From positions 36,801-100,800 of the forward strand of contig VWPU01000904.1 in the NCBI GenBank assembly GCA_013398955.1: DNA of 64,000 nucleotides, in the 5' to 3' direction. A model generated the notes under the pieces. That model had not been told where the DNA came from, made no database searches, and saw nothing but the letters and a program-made list of their open reading frames with translations. Source of the stretch: Callaeas wilsoni. Taxonomy: Eukaryota > Chordata > Aves > Passeriformes > Callaeidae. Shown here piece by piece: positions 1 through 14,100 of the stretch (position 1 is its first letter; the number at the start of each line of letters is the position of its first letter). The position numbers and the translations under genes are program-made.

Positions 1-2077
1 TGTGATCATGCAACAACTCTGTGGCAACAAAAGAAATTCCCAACATGGAAAAGCAATATTAAGAAAACAGTGTATTTTTAGCTCATCTTGTTTCCAGCTG
101 CTAAATCACATTAAAAGACAGCTAATGCCACGTGATCAGCCTCCTCTCCGCAGACCATTCCGAGAATGACTACATTAGAAACGTCGGATGTGCTGAATTC
201 TACCACTGGACAACTGTGCTGGAACGAGACGTGTGTGAAGAATGTGTTGCAAAAGCTTTTGGCTCCTCCCTAGAGCTGTTCTTAAATTAGCTCTACCCAA
301 ATTAAAGCCTGTCTTTTCGTTTACTGAGCGCTGCCAGTTTTTTGCTACACATACTGGGCCTGGTAACTTTAGGAGAGTTTAATTTTTATTTCCTTTAAGA
401 AGAGACACCCACAAGCCTCACAACAGTTGAGAAAAAGTTGACCAATTGCAGAGTGACTGCATTTCAAAACAAGCTCTTCTGTTACGTGATACAGTCTCTA
501 GGACCTTTGAAAAGAGGCTGAAAGTCTCAACAACATCTCAGAGCCCCAAGTTCCACAACCCGTAAGGCATTTGTCCCAAAAAACTTTGACCCTCAGATGA
601 GCTTAGCCACAGCCCTTTGAACTGACAACACTTGGGGCAGAGCAGCAGCTCTGCTGGTGTGAATGACACGTTGTGCTGGTGCCTAAAGCAGAACTGGCTG
701 GGAAGAAAAGTGTTAATAAATAAGGACATGACCCCGAGGCCACTGAGGGAATACAGCCCCCCCTTGACCAGCTAAATGCAAGCCCCTTGCATCTGTTTAG
801 CCAGGAACAAAGAGCAGAATCTCAAATCCTTCCCCAGGTCCTGCCAATAACAGCTCAGTGATACTGGAGGCTTGGGATGTCACACTGGATTCAGGAATTC
901 CTGTGAAGGAATATTTCTGCTCCCGCCTCCTCATGCTTCCCCTTTCCTCTCAGTACTGCTGCCATGAGCTTTCGTGGGGCTGAGCTCCAGCTGGTCACGG
1001 GGCTGACCTGAGTTATAAATTACCATTTGTGCAGGAGGACAGGGACAGGAAGAAGCAGGTAGGTGGGGGATGCTCTGTAAGAGCTGAGGCCCTGCTCCCA
1101 CTGAACGATGGCCTGGGCAGGCAGGCAGCTGTGATCTGACCCCAGCTGGCTCCCAACACAAATTCTCCCCAGCTTGAAGCACAAGCTGCCAGGCATGCCA
1201 GCTGCCCAGAGCACTCCCACTTCATGTCATGAAAGAACCAGGGCGGGATCAGCCAAGGCATGAGGAGGCAATTCTCCCCGGTGAGAGGCACTGCACTGGC
1301 TCTCCCAGGCTATGCTGGCTCTGCCGTGCTCCCTAGTGGTCATCACAGCCCAAAATTGGACTGGGAAAGGCTCTGAACTGTAAAAACTTACACACAGCTG
1401 CGTACAAAAGAGCAGCACAGTTTTAAAAAGCAGGGTGGTAGAAAGGGGTCGAGGGATGATCTGAAAGCTCCTTCACTTCTGCCTTCACCAAGGGATGCAG
1501 ACAAAGCTGGCCAAGCTCTCTCACCCGTGTTTTTAGTGTCAGCTGCTGCGAGGTGACAGCACGTGGGGCTCTTCTGCCCACACAAGAGAGCAGGAGCCTG
1601 CCCTGGGCAGGCAGAACAGGCAGCAAGCAAGGGCAGTTATGGCAAAGAACGTGAAACATTAAAAGCCTGCATCATTTCTCTCCCTGTAACTCACTCGTGT
1701 ATCCACGCACTTGGAGCAAAGTCTAGTAGATTAAGACTTTCATAAGCAAAACCAAACCAAGCCAGTGCACATCAGTGTTCACAGGACATTCCCCATCTAA
1801 TCCTTCTCAGCAGTGATTCCAGCCAGAGAGCTGGAGCCCCACACAAGCTGCAAGGACCCGGGAGAATTTACCCACTACGATTCTGAAGTCTTTTAGACTG
1901 GAGTGCTAAGCAGCATCTCTTTAGAGATCATTACTGAGCAAGTACTTGCTCTCAGATATCAATTTCAAAATAGCTATTACTACCACGTTGCTGGAATACA
2001 GAATGAGAAGCTCGGTCAAAGCAGCCGCCTGCAGCTTGGATTGCACGTGGACAACAAAACACGGAGCCGTGACCTAC
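1..2077 (-). other. TOM1L2 intron 12, partial (left edge)
   Basis: Continuation of the minus-strand gene past exon 12. I looked on the minus strand for the next family block (the conserved myosin VI-binding region) and did not see it. The region holds no recognisable exon, repeat or RNA gene. Its many short open frames are not conserved. Confidence 0.6.
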
Positions 2078-2153
2078 CCCTCCCGTGTTCTGTTTCCGAA
2101 CATCCAGGGCAGATGCCAGTCCTTTGACAGCCTGTGGATCCTCGTACGTCACG
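2078..2153 (-). CDS. TOM1L2: TOM1L2 coding exon 12 (last one in the window)
   Basis: 76 nt, reading [20 protein letters not shown], then QNTGG, ending at residue 426 in phase 0. The acceptor is gctttcag. The donor is taken at GGAGGG followed by gtaggt. The human protein continues with a conserved acidic C-terminal region that I do not see in positions 1-2077. Confidence 0.9.
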
Positions 2154-5100
2154 CTGAAAGAAAGGAACAAACCACAGAACTAGAAGGAAGTCCAGCAGTC
2201 ACCCATGAGCAATCATGGAATCGTAGGAAGGCCTGGGTTCAAAGGGAAGTTAAAAGATCATCTCCTTCCACTCCCTGCCATGGGCAGGGACATCTCCCAC
2301 TATCCCAGGTTGCTCCAACCTCTGTCCAGTCTGGCCTCGGACACTTCTAAAGATGGGGCAGCCACAGCTTCTCCGGGCAGCCTGTATCCGGGCTTCACCA
2401 TCCTCACAAAGAAGAATTTCTTCTCAATATTCAATCTAAACCTACTCTGTCTCAGTTTGAAGCCATTCCTCTTTTTCCTGTCACTTCAGACCCTTGCAAA
2501 TAGTCTCTTCTCATCTTTCTCGTAGGCCCCCTTCAGGTAATGGAATTAGGTCACCCCAAGGCCTTCTCTTTTCCAGGCTGAACAATCCCAGTTGTCCCAG
2601 CCTTTCCTCATAGGAGAGCAATACTCTGGATACCCTGATTTACTCCCCTGGGAACCAGAAAGCACATTCTTAACAAGACTTGGAGGGTACCGTGTGTACC
2701 CCAAGAAGAGGAGCGTGCTCTGTACAAAGGCCACCCATCAGATTTGGAAAGCACCTTGAAGCAAAGAGAGTAAGATCAGCATTATGAAAGGCAGGCAAAC
2801 AAGTCATGAGGCACCCTAAGAATGTCCAAGTGCTAGTGGGGGACTGTGAAAAGAGGCCTGATTGCAGATTATGTTTAACAAAGATCTGGAGATGACATCT
2901 GGAAGCCTGACCTTGATGTGTGCATGGGGGGGAGGCAGAGCGAGACTCGAAGAGAGATGAAATTATACAACTGCAGTGAAGCAGACAAAGAAATGCACAA
3001 TTTACAGAGCTGTTAAAAGCTTCTTAAATTGCAATGCTAAAGGGACATGCAGCAGTCAGGTGGCAGAGGCAGCAGCAGCATCTCGCAGAGCACAGTGGTG
3101 AACCATGAGCTGCAGCAGACGCAAACACGTGCCCATAAATCAGCTCCTGGGAGGGGCTGCCTGAGCAGGGGGAGCCCTCTCTCCCCCTCGTGCTGGCTTC
3201 TCCCAGGCTGTGAGCAAAGCACCCAGAGCTCTCACACCCAGAGCTGTCACCTACACAGCACAGCAAGTCACACTCATGCCTCTCCTCCGCCCTGCTGCTC
3301 CGTTTACACAGTGCACAATCCAAGGAAGACAGAGCAATCCTCCCTTGTGAAATCACGGATGAGCCGTGCTCCTTGTTCCATTAGGTACAGTGTGGGAAGA
3401 GTAGTTTTGTGCTTCATTTAGCACAAGAGACAGAGGGACCTCGATTAGATCTCTCCTGCAATGCATCTCCTTTCTAACTGTACATTAAGGCTCCCAGCCC
3501 AAAATCTCCAGTGGTGGCATATCCCTCTACATTAGAGCATTTCTTCTCAGCACTGATACCACAGCTGAGGCAGTACCAAAAGCTATGTTGATAACTGCAA
3601 ATAAAAGAGCCCAATAAATTTGTAGGCTCAAGCTTTTAAAATTTTTGATAAACTATTTGACAGCATTTCTTAGCTTGAGAGAAGATATTGATGATGTTCT
3701 AACTGCTGGTAGCCACTACTTCCTCTAAAATCTGAAGCCGGGGGCAAGATATAATATATGAAAGAAAAATACCTGAGTGTGTCTTTATTGAATATCACTT
3801 GACAGGGATCAAAGGATTTCTTAATAAGTGCATAGATTTATTTCACATTAAAATAATTTGACCTGTTAAATGCCCTTGAAAGTGCCAGATTTGCAGCTCT
3901 AGAGATGCAAGCCCCATGCATATAAACAAATTAGGGGTAGCATGGAGCCAGGCAAGCGACACTGCCTTGACAGCCTGTGAGAGTCTGACTGGGGCCAAAA
4001 GGAGAGTTAACTGCATGGTAATTCTGTTTCCAAGCCTTTGATGACAGTAATTCAGTCACCAAAGTACATCCATGACCTTCAGGTGAAGGACCCTTCTGTT
4101 CCTGTATCTCAAACATGGGTGGATGGGATGACAAGCCTTTAGGAGAAGGCAGAAGTACAGGCAAGCACACTTCCAAGTTTCCAGTGAGCTCATTAACTAA
4201 GACAGTCAGTACCCAGCCAGTCTGCTCTGTCCAGCAGCAGGAACTTCTCCACTTGTTCATATTAATAACAACCAAAAGGACAGGGATTGGATTAAAAGCA
4301 CAAAAACAGCCACCAAAACTACTTTTTCAGTCTGAAGTCAAGAAGTTTCAGATTTATTCCCTCAGAAAACAGCAATGCCATGATTCAGTGCTAAAGACAA
4401 ACTCCAACTTACTTCTTTCGCTGCTCAGCCAAGGAGCTGCCTCTTGTCTGTGCAAACATGTCAAAGTCATCACGAGGATTACTGTGCTGGAGGGAGCTGA
4501 GTGTGCCACTGACACTGTTTGTGCCCAAGTCTGCAACCAGAGGAGGGAAAAAAGGGAACCAGTGAAATAACAAACCATATGCAAACATAGTCATCAGCAC
4601 TGAGGGCAGTTTTGTTCAGAAAAGACTGGAGGATGCTAAGTCATGTGTTCTTAAAAGAAAAATGTAGAGGTTGTCTAATTCATCCTGGAAGCACCACTCC
4701 AGAATTGGTCCTCACTAAAAAGCCAGCATTTGGGAATTGGTGTGAACCTGCTGCCAATATCCTGAGATATTTACTGGTCACTAACAGTCCGAAATTTTGG
4801 GCATGGACCCTTCTCCACAATGTTTTCTCTCAGTTACTGACCGTGAAACCAACACTTTCAAACCAAGGCACATGGTACTGGTGCAGTGCTGAAAGAGGTG
4901 GAGAACCTTCAGTCAAACCCAATGATCCAATCACGCCATCTTTAGTTTGTTTTAATGTAAACCACCTAAGAGTTCCATAAAACCTTTCACCCAAAGGTCT
5001 CACATGTTATTGGTAGAAGGGGAATCAAGAACATTCACCAGGCTGATTTCACAGAGAACTATAACTGAGCAGAAATAAAAGCAGTAGTACAAGTTCTGCC

Positions 5101-8100
5101 ATGAACAACAACCTGCACCCCTTCCATCAGTCTTCCCTCTGATTAAAAAATCCCTCCCTTTGTGCCAGGCTGGTTCTCAGCTGCAGATTGCCACAGTGCA
5201 GGAGAGTGTGAATGCCTTCTAATCCTCCTGTAAGCCACACACCCAAACCTTTTGGAGGCCACATGGCAACATTAACAGGTAGTGGAGAGCACGATCTAGA
5301 TCAGGCACTCACCAAGCCCTGCAAGCTGTGAAGAAAGTGAAGATGGAGGTGCTGAGTTTCCAACCATGGGGCTCACTACAGCTGGAGAGCCAGGACCCAA
5401 ATCTATTAAATTATCTTCTGTCACCTCATTCAGTACCTGTCAGGACACAAGAAACACAGAAGTTACACATGCCAGAAATTTCTTATCGCAGTACAACACT
5501 CAACATCACAAAATAATGGGTGCTTCCTATGAAGTTCTCTCTTGCACGCTGCTAAGTGGACCAGTTTCTTGGATACTACAGTAATGAGTGCAGAATAAAA
5601 AGGGTCAGCCAGGAATAAACCCTCAGTTTGACTGCTCAGCACAGCAGGAAGCTCTCCTGGAGGTCATCTACATCTCTTCAGATTCAACCAATGTGTTTAA
5701 CACCAGACCAGCATCAGAGCTAAGTCAAACTGACTTTGCTACTAATTTTCCACATTAGGTATAAAACATTTTCAGAAAAGAAACTTCTTTTTTGTGACTA
5801 AATTATCAGTGCAGTCTTTGCTGAAGTTTGCATCACACTGCAGAAGTGGCAAAGCAAAGCAAACAGAGGAAATGGTTATGAATGCAGAATAGAAAATTTA
5901 ATAGAAGTACAGATTCATCATGAACTCAAGACCTTGAACACTATAAAACAACTACAAAAGAGTTTTCACTCAAAGAGTAATTAGAACTCTTCAGCTTGGA
6001 AAGGGGATGCTTAAATAGGAGATGCAAGTGGTTCCTAAAATTATGAATGGCATGAAGAAAATTAACGTGAACAGTGGTATTGTAAGACACAGTGAAGAAA
6101 AATTAGGTGAAGCAAACAAAAATCATTAAGTGACTTGATCAAATGTAAACAAAATATTTGTTATATATAAATGCAAAATAAATATGTAGAAATGTATAGT
6201 GAAACTGTGGAACTTAATGCTTAAGGACATTGTGAACTCCTAAAGTCCACACGGACTCAAAAGCAATCAAAAAAGTTAATAGAGGAATGAAAATCCATCA
6301 AGGATTGTAAACACAGAGATGTTTTAGTGTGAAGTGACTTCCTGAGCTAAAAGTTGTCCCTTGGGGTTTGCCACTTTCTTACTTTTCCTGGCATCCACCA
6401 TTAGCCACTACAGGCAGGACACGGGGCTGGACAGGTAAAAGGTGTGATACTACTGACAGAACTACAGCTGGCAGGGTGCAGCTGCTGAGAGAATAAGTGG
6501 AGTGAGGTACTTACTCCATTGCTGGCGTTCTGTGTTGAGCGTCCCGACCTGTATCGTTCAAATCTGTTTAGAGAAAAAAAAATACCAAACCAAAAACCAA
6601 CATGGATTATCAAAGCCACCAATAGACAATAAAACACATGAGTTTATAAACAAGCCATGACATGCTTGCCACTGAACTTAGTTTTCTCTGGCTCAAAAGG
6701 GAAGCCTGAAAGCTTTAACTCCAAGCCAGGACAAAGGGAGGATTGCTGAGAAGTTGCACTCTTGGCAAAGGTGGATTTTAAGTTGACTAATCTGATCTTG
6801 CAGCACAAGCATGCCTGAAAACCACTGTAGGATTTGTCTTTTGGTTCAGGGGGTTTTTTAATCATTAAGTGCTTTGTGACAGACTGTTGTGTGAGCCAAG
6901 GGACAGGAGGAACTGCAGAAAGATTGATGCTCACAGCTCAACAAGCCAAGCACTGCAGCTCCTCTCACTCCCACTTACCAGCTCCCTTTTGCTGCAATAA
7001 TGTAAATGAGGAGCTATATGTGTGTGGCACAGCCCAACCCAGGCACACCTGGCACGAGGGACAATGAGCAGCAATTCACTGTTTAAAACATCCTGAGTCG
7101 ACTCAAAGATGGTCAGAGCCTATGTTCAAATAGGTTGGTAATTTCCAACAAGGAAAAGTAATGATGTTGGATAAAACCTTCATATTTTTAAGGGGAAGAA
7201 GTCTGGTTAGTCAAGCTCTGGTCTCTTCTCTATTCGGTGCATCCAGGGCCACAAACCTAAACCCAGCTTTCATGAAAGTCTTCAAGGCCAGGCTGGATGG
7301 AGCTTTGAGCAACCTGGTCTGGTGGAAGGTGTCCCCACCCGTGGCAGGGAGGTGGGATTAGATGAGTTTTGAGGCCCTTTCCAACCCAAACCATTCTGTA
7401 ATTCTAAGAACTCAGAACAGCAAGGGAACTACCTGCTCCCATGGCCTGTCTGAGGCTGGTCTGATCTCCTTCCTTACCAGAAAAAGCACCATGAGGTGCT
7501 TTCTTGGTAAGGTTCGAAACCTTTCTTGGAGGTTCGAAATTTTCAAAGTAGTTTCAGAAGCAGTCTCTCTTTCCAGCAAAAAGCCCATAATATTCATATA
7601 ATCCTCCGGGTTTTCTCCCAGATGGACAAAATACAACAGGGAACGTCAAGCAAACTAAAATGTTTTCTTAATGTAACAGAGGAAAACGCAGACTTAAAAG
7701 GCAGCAAAACCAAATTCAGGCCCAAATTTCAATTTTAGGAAACTGTGGGTGTTTGCTATTACTGGAAATCCAACTCCCTTTGCTGGAAACCTAAGACACC
7801 TCCCACCTCATTTCTCACCAAAAGGCTTCTGTTCATTTACATCCCAAGGCTTCACAGCGAAGGCCAGAGCTCCTGCTTGAGTCACTGACAGAGCTTGGTC
7901 CCTGTGCTAGAAATCAGCATGATGGATGTGGCGCTTTTGGAATAGCAGAGGAGGAACTGGAATCTGTTGAACTCTCAGACCAGTGCAGCTATTCCACCAC
8001 AAACGGCTTGCTAACATCACTCAGCTCCCCTTTCACGAATAATAACTACAGACACATCAGCCACAGTCAGCAAAATCGCAGATGGGGGAAAATAGAAAAA

Positions 8101-11100
8101 TATTAAGAGTGACCAGACGAAACCTTAGTAATAGTTACACTCTGCCACTTGTAGAATCTTGCTTGTGCATGAAACACACACCATTTCACACAAAAAGCCA
8201 GCGTTTGTTTCAAAGTTTGCCCCATCTCCTCTGAACAACGAAATCAAAGGCAAAATCGAGGGCACTGAGTCGTCTTTGCAGCCTTTGCCGTGACAGCACA
8301 AATTCACAGATCTAGAGTCTAATTTATTTTTAAAGGCTTGAGAAACAAAGCCCTGTGCTAAGAGCAAGGAACAAAGGGTACTCTTTAGTGCCTCGCTCCC
8401 CAGGCCTGTCATTAAGGGGAAGATTAAACTTTCCCAAGACTGCGGCATCACGTGTCACCTCCTGCAGCAGATGTGCCTGACAGCGCCTTTGTCTGACATG
8501 TCCAAAGTCCTGTGCCCCAAGTCCTGTCCCTGGGGATGATTCCCGCAGACCAGCTCTTCGAAACATTAGCTCTGCACAAGACAGGGGGTTTTTTTCCCCA
8601 AAGGTTTTAAGTGTTACTTAAAAACAAACCCTTTGCGTGCATGATGCTCCGCCCACCTCATGCAGTTCCCCTTGCACCAGCACTGGGACTGGAAAGCTCG
8701 GGGATCAGAGGGCAGAGAGAGCTCACAGGAGCCTCCCTAAGCCAGGAAACAGCACAGAGATTGTGCAGAGCCCAGGCTAGCAGGGGAACTAGTGACTGGC
8801 TGGGCTGCTTTTGGTCCCAAGTCCCTACACCTGTACAGCCCTGCACAACATGGACTTGCAGACTCAAGTCTCTGCGTTCAGGGCGTTTGCACAAGGTTGC
8901 CTAGCATTTTAGGGATATGCCCCATAAAAATTCAATGCATAGTACAAAAAAAAATAATCATAGCATTAAAAGAATCAACTGAAACAGGAATGTTACCATG
9001 AAAGGCCATAAAAACACTGTGTAAATGGTTCCTGTGGTTTGGTTCTCTGCACTATGTTGGACCCTTGGCCCAGATGGCCCAATTTCACCAACTGCCCTAT
9101 TTTATTCTTCAGTGAAAACCCTGAATGAATGTAAATGGCTGCTGGGAGAGGTGCCTCACCTTTCATATCGGAGGAAGACGTTATTTAAATCATCATTCAC
9201 GTGCAGCAGCTCCTCTGTGACTTCTTCATTGGACACTCGTGAGATAAGCTCCACAATTCTCTGCTGCATGGCTCTGCAGGTTCGGTTCAGTTCCTAGGAG
9301 GAATGCATTGTGCACACACAGTCTGATAAGCAACAAGCAATAAGTAGATTTAGTTGAGCTCTGTTCACAGCCAAACATATCCCCCAGCTGAGAAACACTA
9401 AGACAAGTTTATCTTTGCGTGATTAAATGTCATCCAAAAGCACATCTAATCAAATGCCCTTCAAGAGATGATGGCATAAAACCTTGAGAGCCTATTCACA
9501 ATTCAACTTCCTGATTCTTCTTTAACTCTGAGCACTTCAGAAAATAAATATCTGTATTTCAGTCATCTGTTTTAAGAATAAAACATGTTAATACAACAGC
9601 TTCCCAAAAGAGAGCTTTCAAGGAAAATTCAATCTGCTCTTTTTGGCAATATCATCCTTAAAAACTAAATGATGTGGATGGTGGAACATGTGGGGGGAAA
9701 AAAGGTTCATCAGGGCTACCACAGGTACTGAGTGTGTGCTGGGATGAGAAGTGTTGGGGACACAGAACTTACCAATTACAGAGAACATGAGGGTAAAGGC
9801 AAACCGAGGAGCAGGAGCATGAAAAGGTGAATGTTCCACACACCCTCCAGTACTGAGAGACACAGAAATGTTCCCTTCCACTGAGCAAGTGCACAGACAA
9901 GAGACTGCACAAAGGCAATGGGGAGTTTCAGAAGAACATTTTAAGGAATGTAGAGTGAGGGCATCTGTTTTAGAAGTCTCTCATCAAGAAATCTAGATTT
10001 CAGTTTGCCTAGACCAGAAGATCTCATGCTTCCAGGACATCTCTTCCATCACCAATTACTTAGCAGAATTCTGTAGTCCTGAAAGGCCTCAAGACCAAAG
10101 GTCAAACTTGTCTGCTGAGGAGAACTGCAAGAAGAAATGTGACGTATGGCAGGGCACCTCTGATCAGGCCCACGGTTTTACTTCAATAAGCACTGACATT
10201 CCAGCTAAAGCATGTCCCTCTGTCATCTTCTACTCCTCCCAGCTCCACTTCACAGCAAAAATTCAGCACTAAACAAGGATGACTTGTTGGTACACAACCT
10301 TCAGGATGAAAGCAAAAATGTGTTTGTTTTCCTTGCATGGACTGACATCCTAAGCTCTGGATAAATTTCACCTAGTGCAATCCAGCTGCCTTAACAGCTT
10401 GAGGAATGTGTTCTCCAATGTCAGTTTTGATCCCATCACTTTCGAAGCAGATTGTGACATTTCAGAGGTTTGTTTGCTGCCTTTCCGAGAGGGCTGACAG
10501 TACCTATCTATTCTGCTCAGAGCTGGCTCTCTAGCAGGCTGTTTACATTTGATTGTTGGAGAAAATGTCAGGAATTATTTAAGGAGGAGGGCTATATAAA
10601 CCTCAAAGCAAGGAGTCCTTGCATGCAGCACCCAGCTCACAGCTCTCAAAAGACTAACCATCCTTTGTGATCAAAAACGGGTTCTCCCCAGCTCTGTGAT
10701 TCAGATTTAGGCTGCATCAGTCACAGAAGAGAACCAGCTGGAATAAAGAATCGTTGCTGTCACTCCATTTTATGATCAAGCTCTTTCACCTTAAAGCTGT
10801 GCTCTAAGGTTACGCTGTCAAGATGCTGGTGGTTGTTTCTCAGTGTAAGCAAACTGTTCGATTTCGGCCTGTCATGGATTCCTGGAAGCTGCTTTTGTTT
10901 TGAGCAGTTCGACCCAAATGGGCAGTGACTGAAAGGCTCTTTATTGCAAAGCCTCTCATCAGCTGCCATGATGGCTCTGAGACAAACACACAATGCCACT
11001 GCATGGGAGAGACCAGTTTTTGGATGGATTTCAAACTCTGATGTATCACAGAGAGCAATTCCCTGCCTTCCTCCGAAGGGATTGCTGTGGGAGCCCATCC

Positions 11101-14100
11101 TCCCCGCTGGAGGAACAAAACAGAAGGCTATTTCTGAAGCCATGGAAAGGCAAATACCACGTTAAGGGCAGCAGCTGGAATGTCAGATCGCAATGCTCCT
11201 CATCTGTGGGACCGTGAGACTTCCCTCAGCCAAAAGGCCACCCCACAACCACTGGCCTTGGGACACAGGTGTGAAGCCTAAGACACCAGCTCGATTTATA
11301 CTGTTTTCCCTCTTGAGATGCACGGTGCTGCACTGGATTGAGATTTTCCAGCAAAGAAATCTCTCCTGATTACCCAGTCTAGCCCTCTGGACATCATGAA
11401 ACTTCACCTGAGCACCTGCCTTAAGACACTACACCTTGAGGAGAACACATATTCTGGAAAGAGAGTTCATAGATAAGATTTCAAGTAGCAGAGAATCCAC
11501 AGACCCCTAGCATTATTTAGTCCAGATGGAAATATGGAGTGTTTTTTCCTGCACGGTGACTGGGAATGTTTTGACACTGTACAAGTGGTGAGGGGAGTGT
11601 AAAAGAAGCAGAAATGCTCAGGGCTTACAGAACCTGTGGCAATGCTAAGCTGCTTAGTGGTAAAGGAGACCTGATATTCAACACTGGGAAAAATTTCTAG
11701 CTACACACAAAGAGGAAAGCACTGGAACAAGTTCCAAGGGAAGTCAGGAAATCCTGGTCACTGGAAGCTTTAACAAATGAAGAAAATCAAGTGATGGCAC
11801 TCGCCAGGGTCAAGCACAGCCCACATCCCTATTGAATCCAAGCATGGGCTGTGAAGTGAGCTACGACCAAACCCACCCCCCAGAGAAACACAAGCACAGA
11901 AAGGATCAGAATCATATTTTCTAGGAAACTTACCTGGAGTAACTCAAGGTCTGAGGAATCCTCTTGTCCAGGTACCATTTCTGTCAGCATTTCAGACATC
12001 ACTTTTGTATTCCCACGAACAATATCCAACTCGCTGCGCAGCCGGGCAATCTAAATTGGGGTAACAAGACAGCAAAACACTGCATAATCTTTTGGTTTAA
12101 GCAGTTCATTTTCAAGAACTGACTTTGAGATATCTCTGGTTCTGTCTGACTTGATATCTCAGGCTCCAGACATTCTAGCAGGAAAAAACCAAAAAAGATA
12201 AAAAAGTTTACCCAGGAGAAAAGGAGCAGAAAAAGACAAGAATTTATCATCACAAACCCAGATGTGCTGTGCCTACATGGAGGAGAAGCAATTGCAAACA
12301 GCACCTAAAGCCAGACCTTGGCTGTGGTGCCTCACTCCAGTGTGGGGAAAGATGTACATATTTGAAGTAGAATCTTTGGCTCTGAACTCATCATTTTTGC
12401 AGGGAGAGAAGAAAATCCTGTATTAGGGCATTTGCAAGGGCTTGACTTCCTGCATCTGCGAGACATTCTGTGCCTTGAAAGAAGGGGGGCTAATGGGAAT
12501 AACTGCTAAAATATTGCTGAGTGGGCTGCTCCAGCAAATTGTGCTGCCATTACCAGGCCACAGAGGCACATCCGAAGCCCAGATTTTACAGTACAACAGC
12601 AAGAAAGATTACTAAGTAGAGCCAGACCTAGGAGACAAAGTTCAAAGAGTTAAAATGAAAGTTCCTCTGCAAATTAACTTCTAATTTGATTTGCTGAAAG
12701 ACTCTTACTCGAAAGAATCAACATGCCAATACCTGCTCAGAATTTGCAGTGATGGGACCAGTCACATTCAAGGCTGGGGCCTGAGGAGCAGAATACGCCG
12801 TTGGAGAAGACGAAGAATAAGAACTGCTGCTCATCCTTTGCTGAGACTGGGAATTGTGCATATTTGCTGCAGGATCAACTTCAGGAACACTCTGCCACAT
12901 CAGAAAGACAGGAGTTCAAAAGCTGAGTTGGGACAGCACTTGCTTTGTCAGCAACCTCAGGCCAAACAGGCTCAAATATAGAACATAATTGCACCTTGTG
13001 GGAAAGGTCAGTGCAGCTGCTAGAACAGACTGGCAGCTCCGAAAATCTTCCCTGCCCATATCTTTTGACCCAACCCACAAGCATTTAAGTCCATTTACTT
13101 TTACAAGGAAAGTGAGAAGCAAAATAAAAACAAGAGCCAAAGAGAAATAATTATAAATGATTTTAAACTAGGAATTAAGTTGCAGGCTTACCAAAAAATT
13201 ATGTGATACATAGATACTGAATTTAATTAACCTTGACACAAGAATTGTAATCTCTCAGTCCTTGATCACTTGCATTTGCCGCTTCAAAGATTCATTAACT
13301 TCAGTTTTTCAGAATGAATAATCAGAACACCTGTGATCATTAAGTTACTTCCAAGCAGCAGTTCTGTCAACTTTCCAGACCTAACTTCCCAGAGGTGTAA
13401 AGTCCTCACATTACTGTGGGATCAGAGCGAGATTCAGACTCTGTACACCTCTAACAGACAGGCAGACCTTGGCTCAGGGTTATCACCAACAGAAACAACC
13501 ACACTTTTGAGTAAAAGTAGTAAATCTCAATCATAAATCCTGCTGGGCTCCCTTTGAACAAATTAGTTGCATTTGTTTGGTGGTTTTGTGGTACAAGATT
13601 AAATGTTACAAACTCTTTTCTCAGATTGATGATTGACTCAGGGGAGGAGATAGCTTATCAGTCTGCATTATGCCTCTCTTACATGCCCTTTCATTATTAA
13701 AATGTCCTTCCATGAGTGAGAAAATGAGCCAAATTCAGAGAAGGAGGACGGGAAAAATGAGTAGTTATCCAACTATTTCAACTATTTAGGCAGCCTGGGA
13801 AAACACCCTCAGAACTGCAATGCTGCAGCTTACCCTCTGTGGTGTGTGTATTGGAGACAGAGCATCCAGATCTGCCATGGGGAACTCGATGCCTTTCCTC
13901 TTGAGTTCTTCATAAATGTGCACTACTCCAGTTAAATCGGGGCTACTTCGGAAGGCGTCAGCCCAAGCCTGGAAAACACGAGGGATTATCCATAAATCTT
14001 CCAAATGAAGCTGCAGCCCCACCCTGACCTCAGATACTGACTGTAAAAGCTTTCATGGATTCCAGTTTCAAAGGAAAGCTGGAATCATCAGACCTGGTCT

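Noticed and set aside
7500..7560. GGTTCGAAACC and GGTTCGAAATT, resembling tRNA T-arm words
   Set aside because: No acceptor stem, D-arm or anticodon arm at the right distances, so this is not a tRNA gene.
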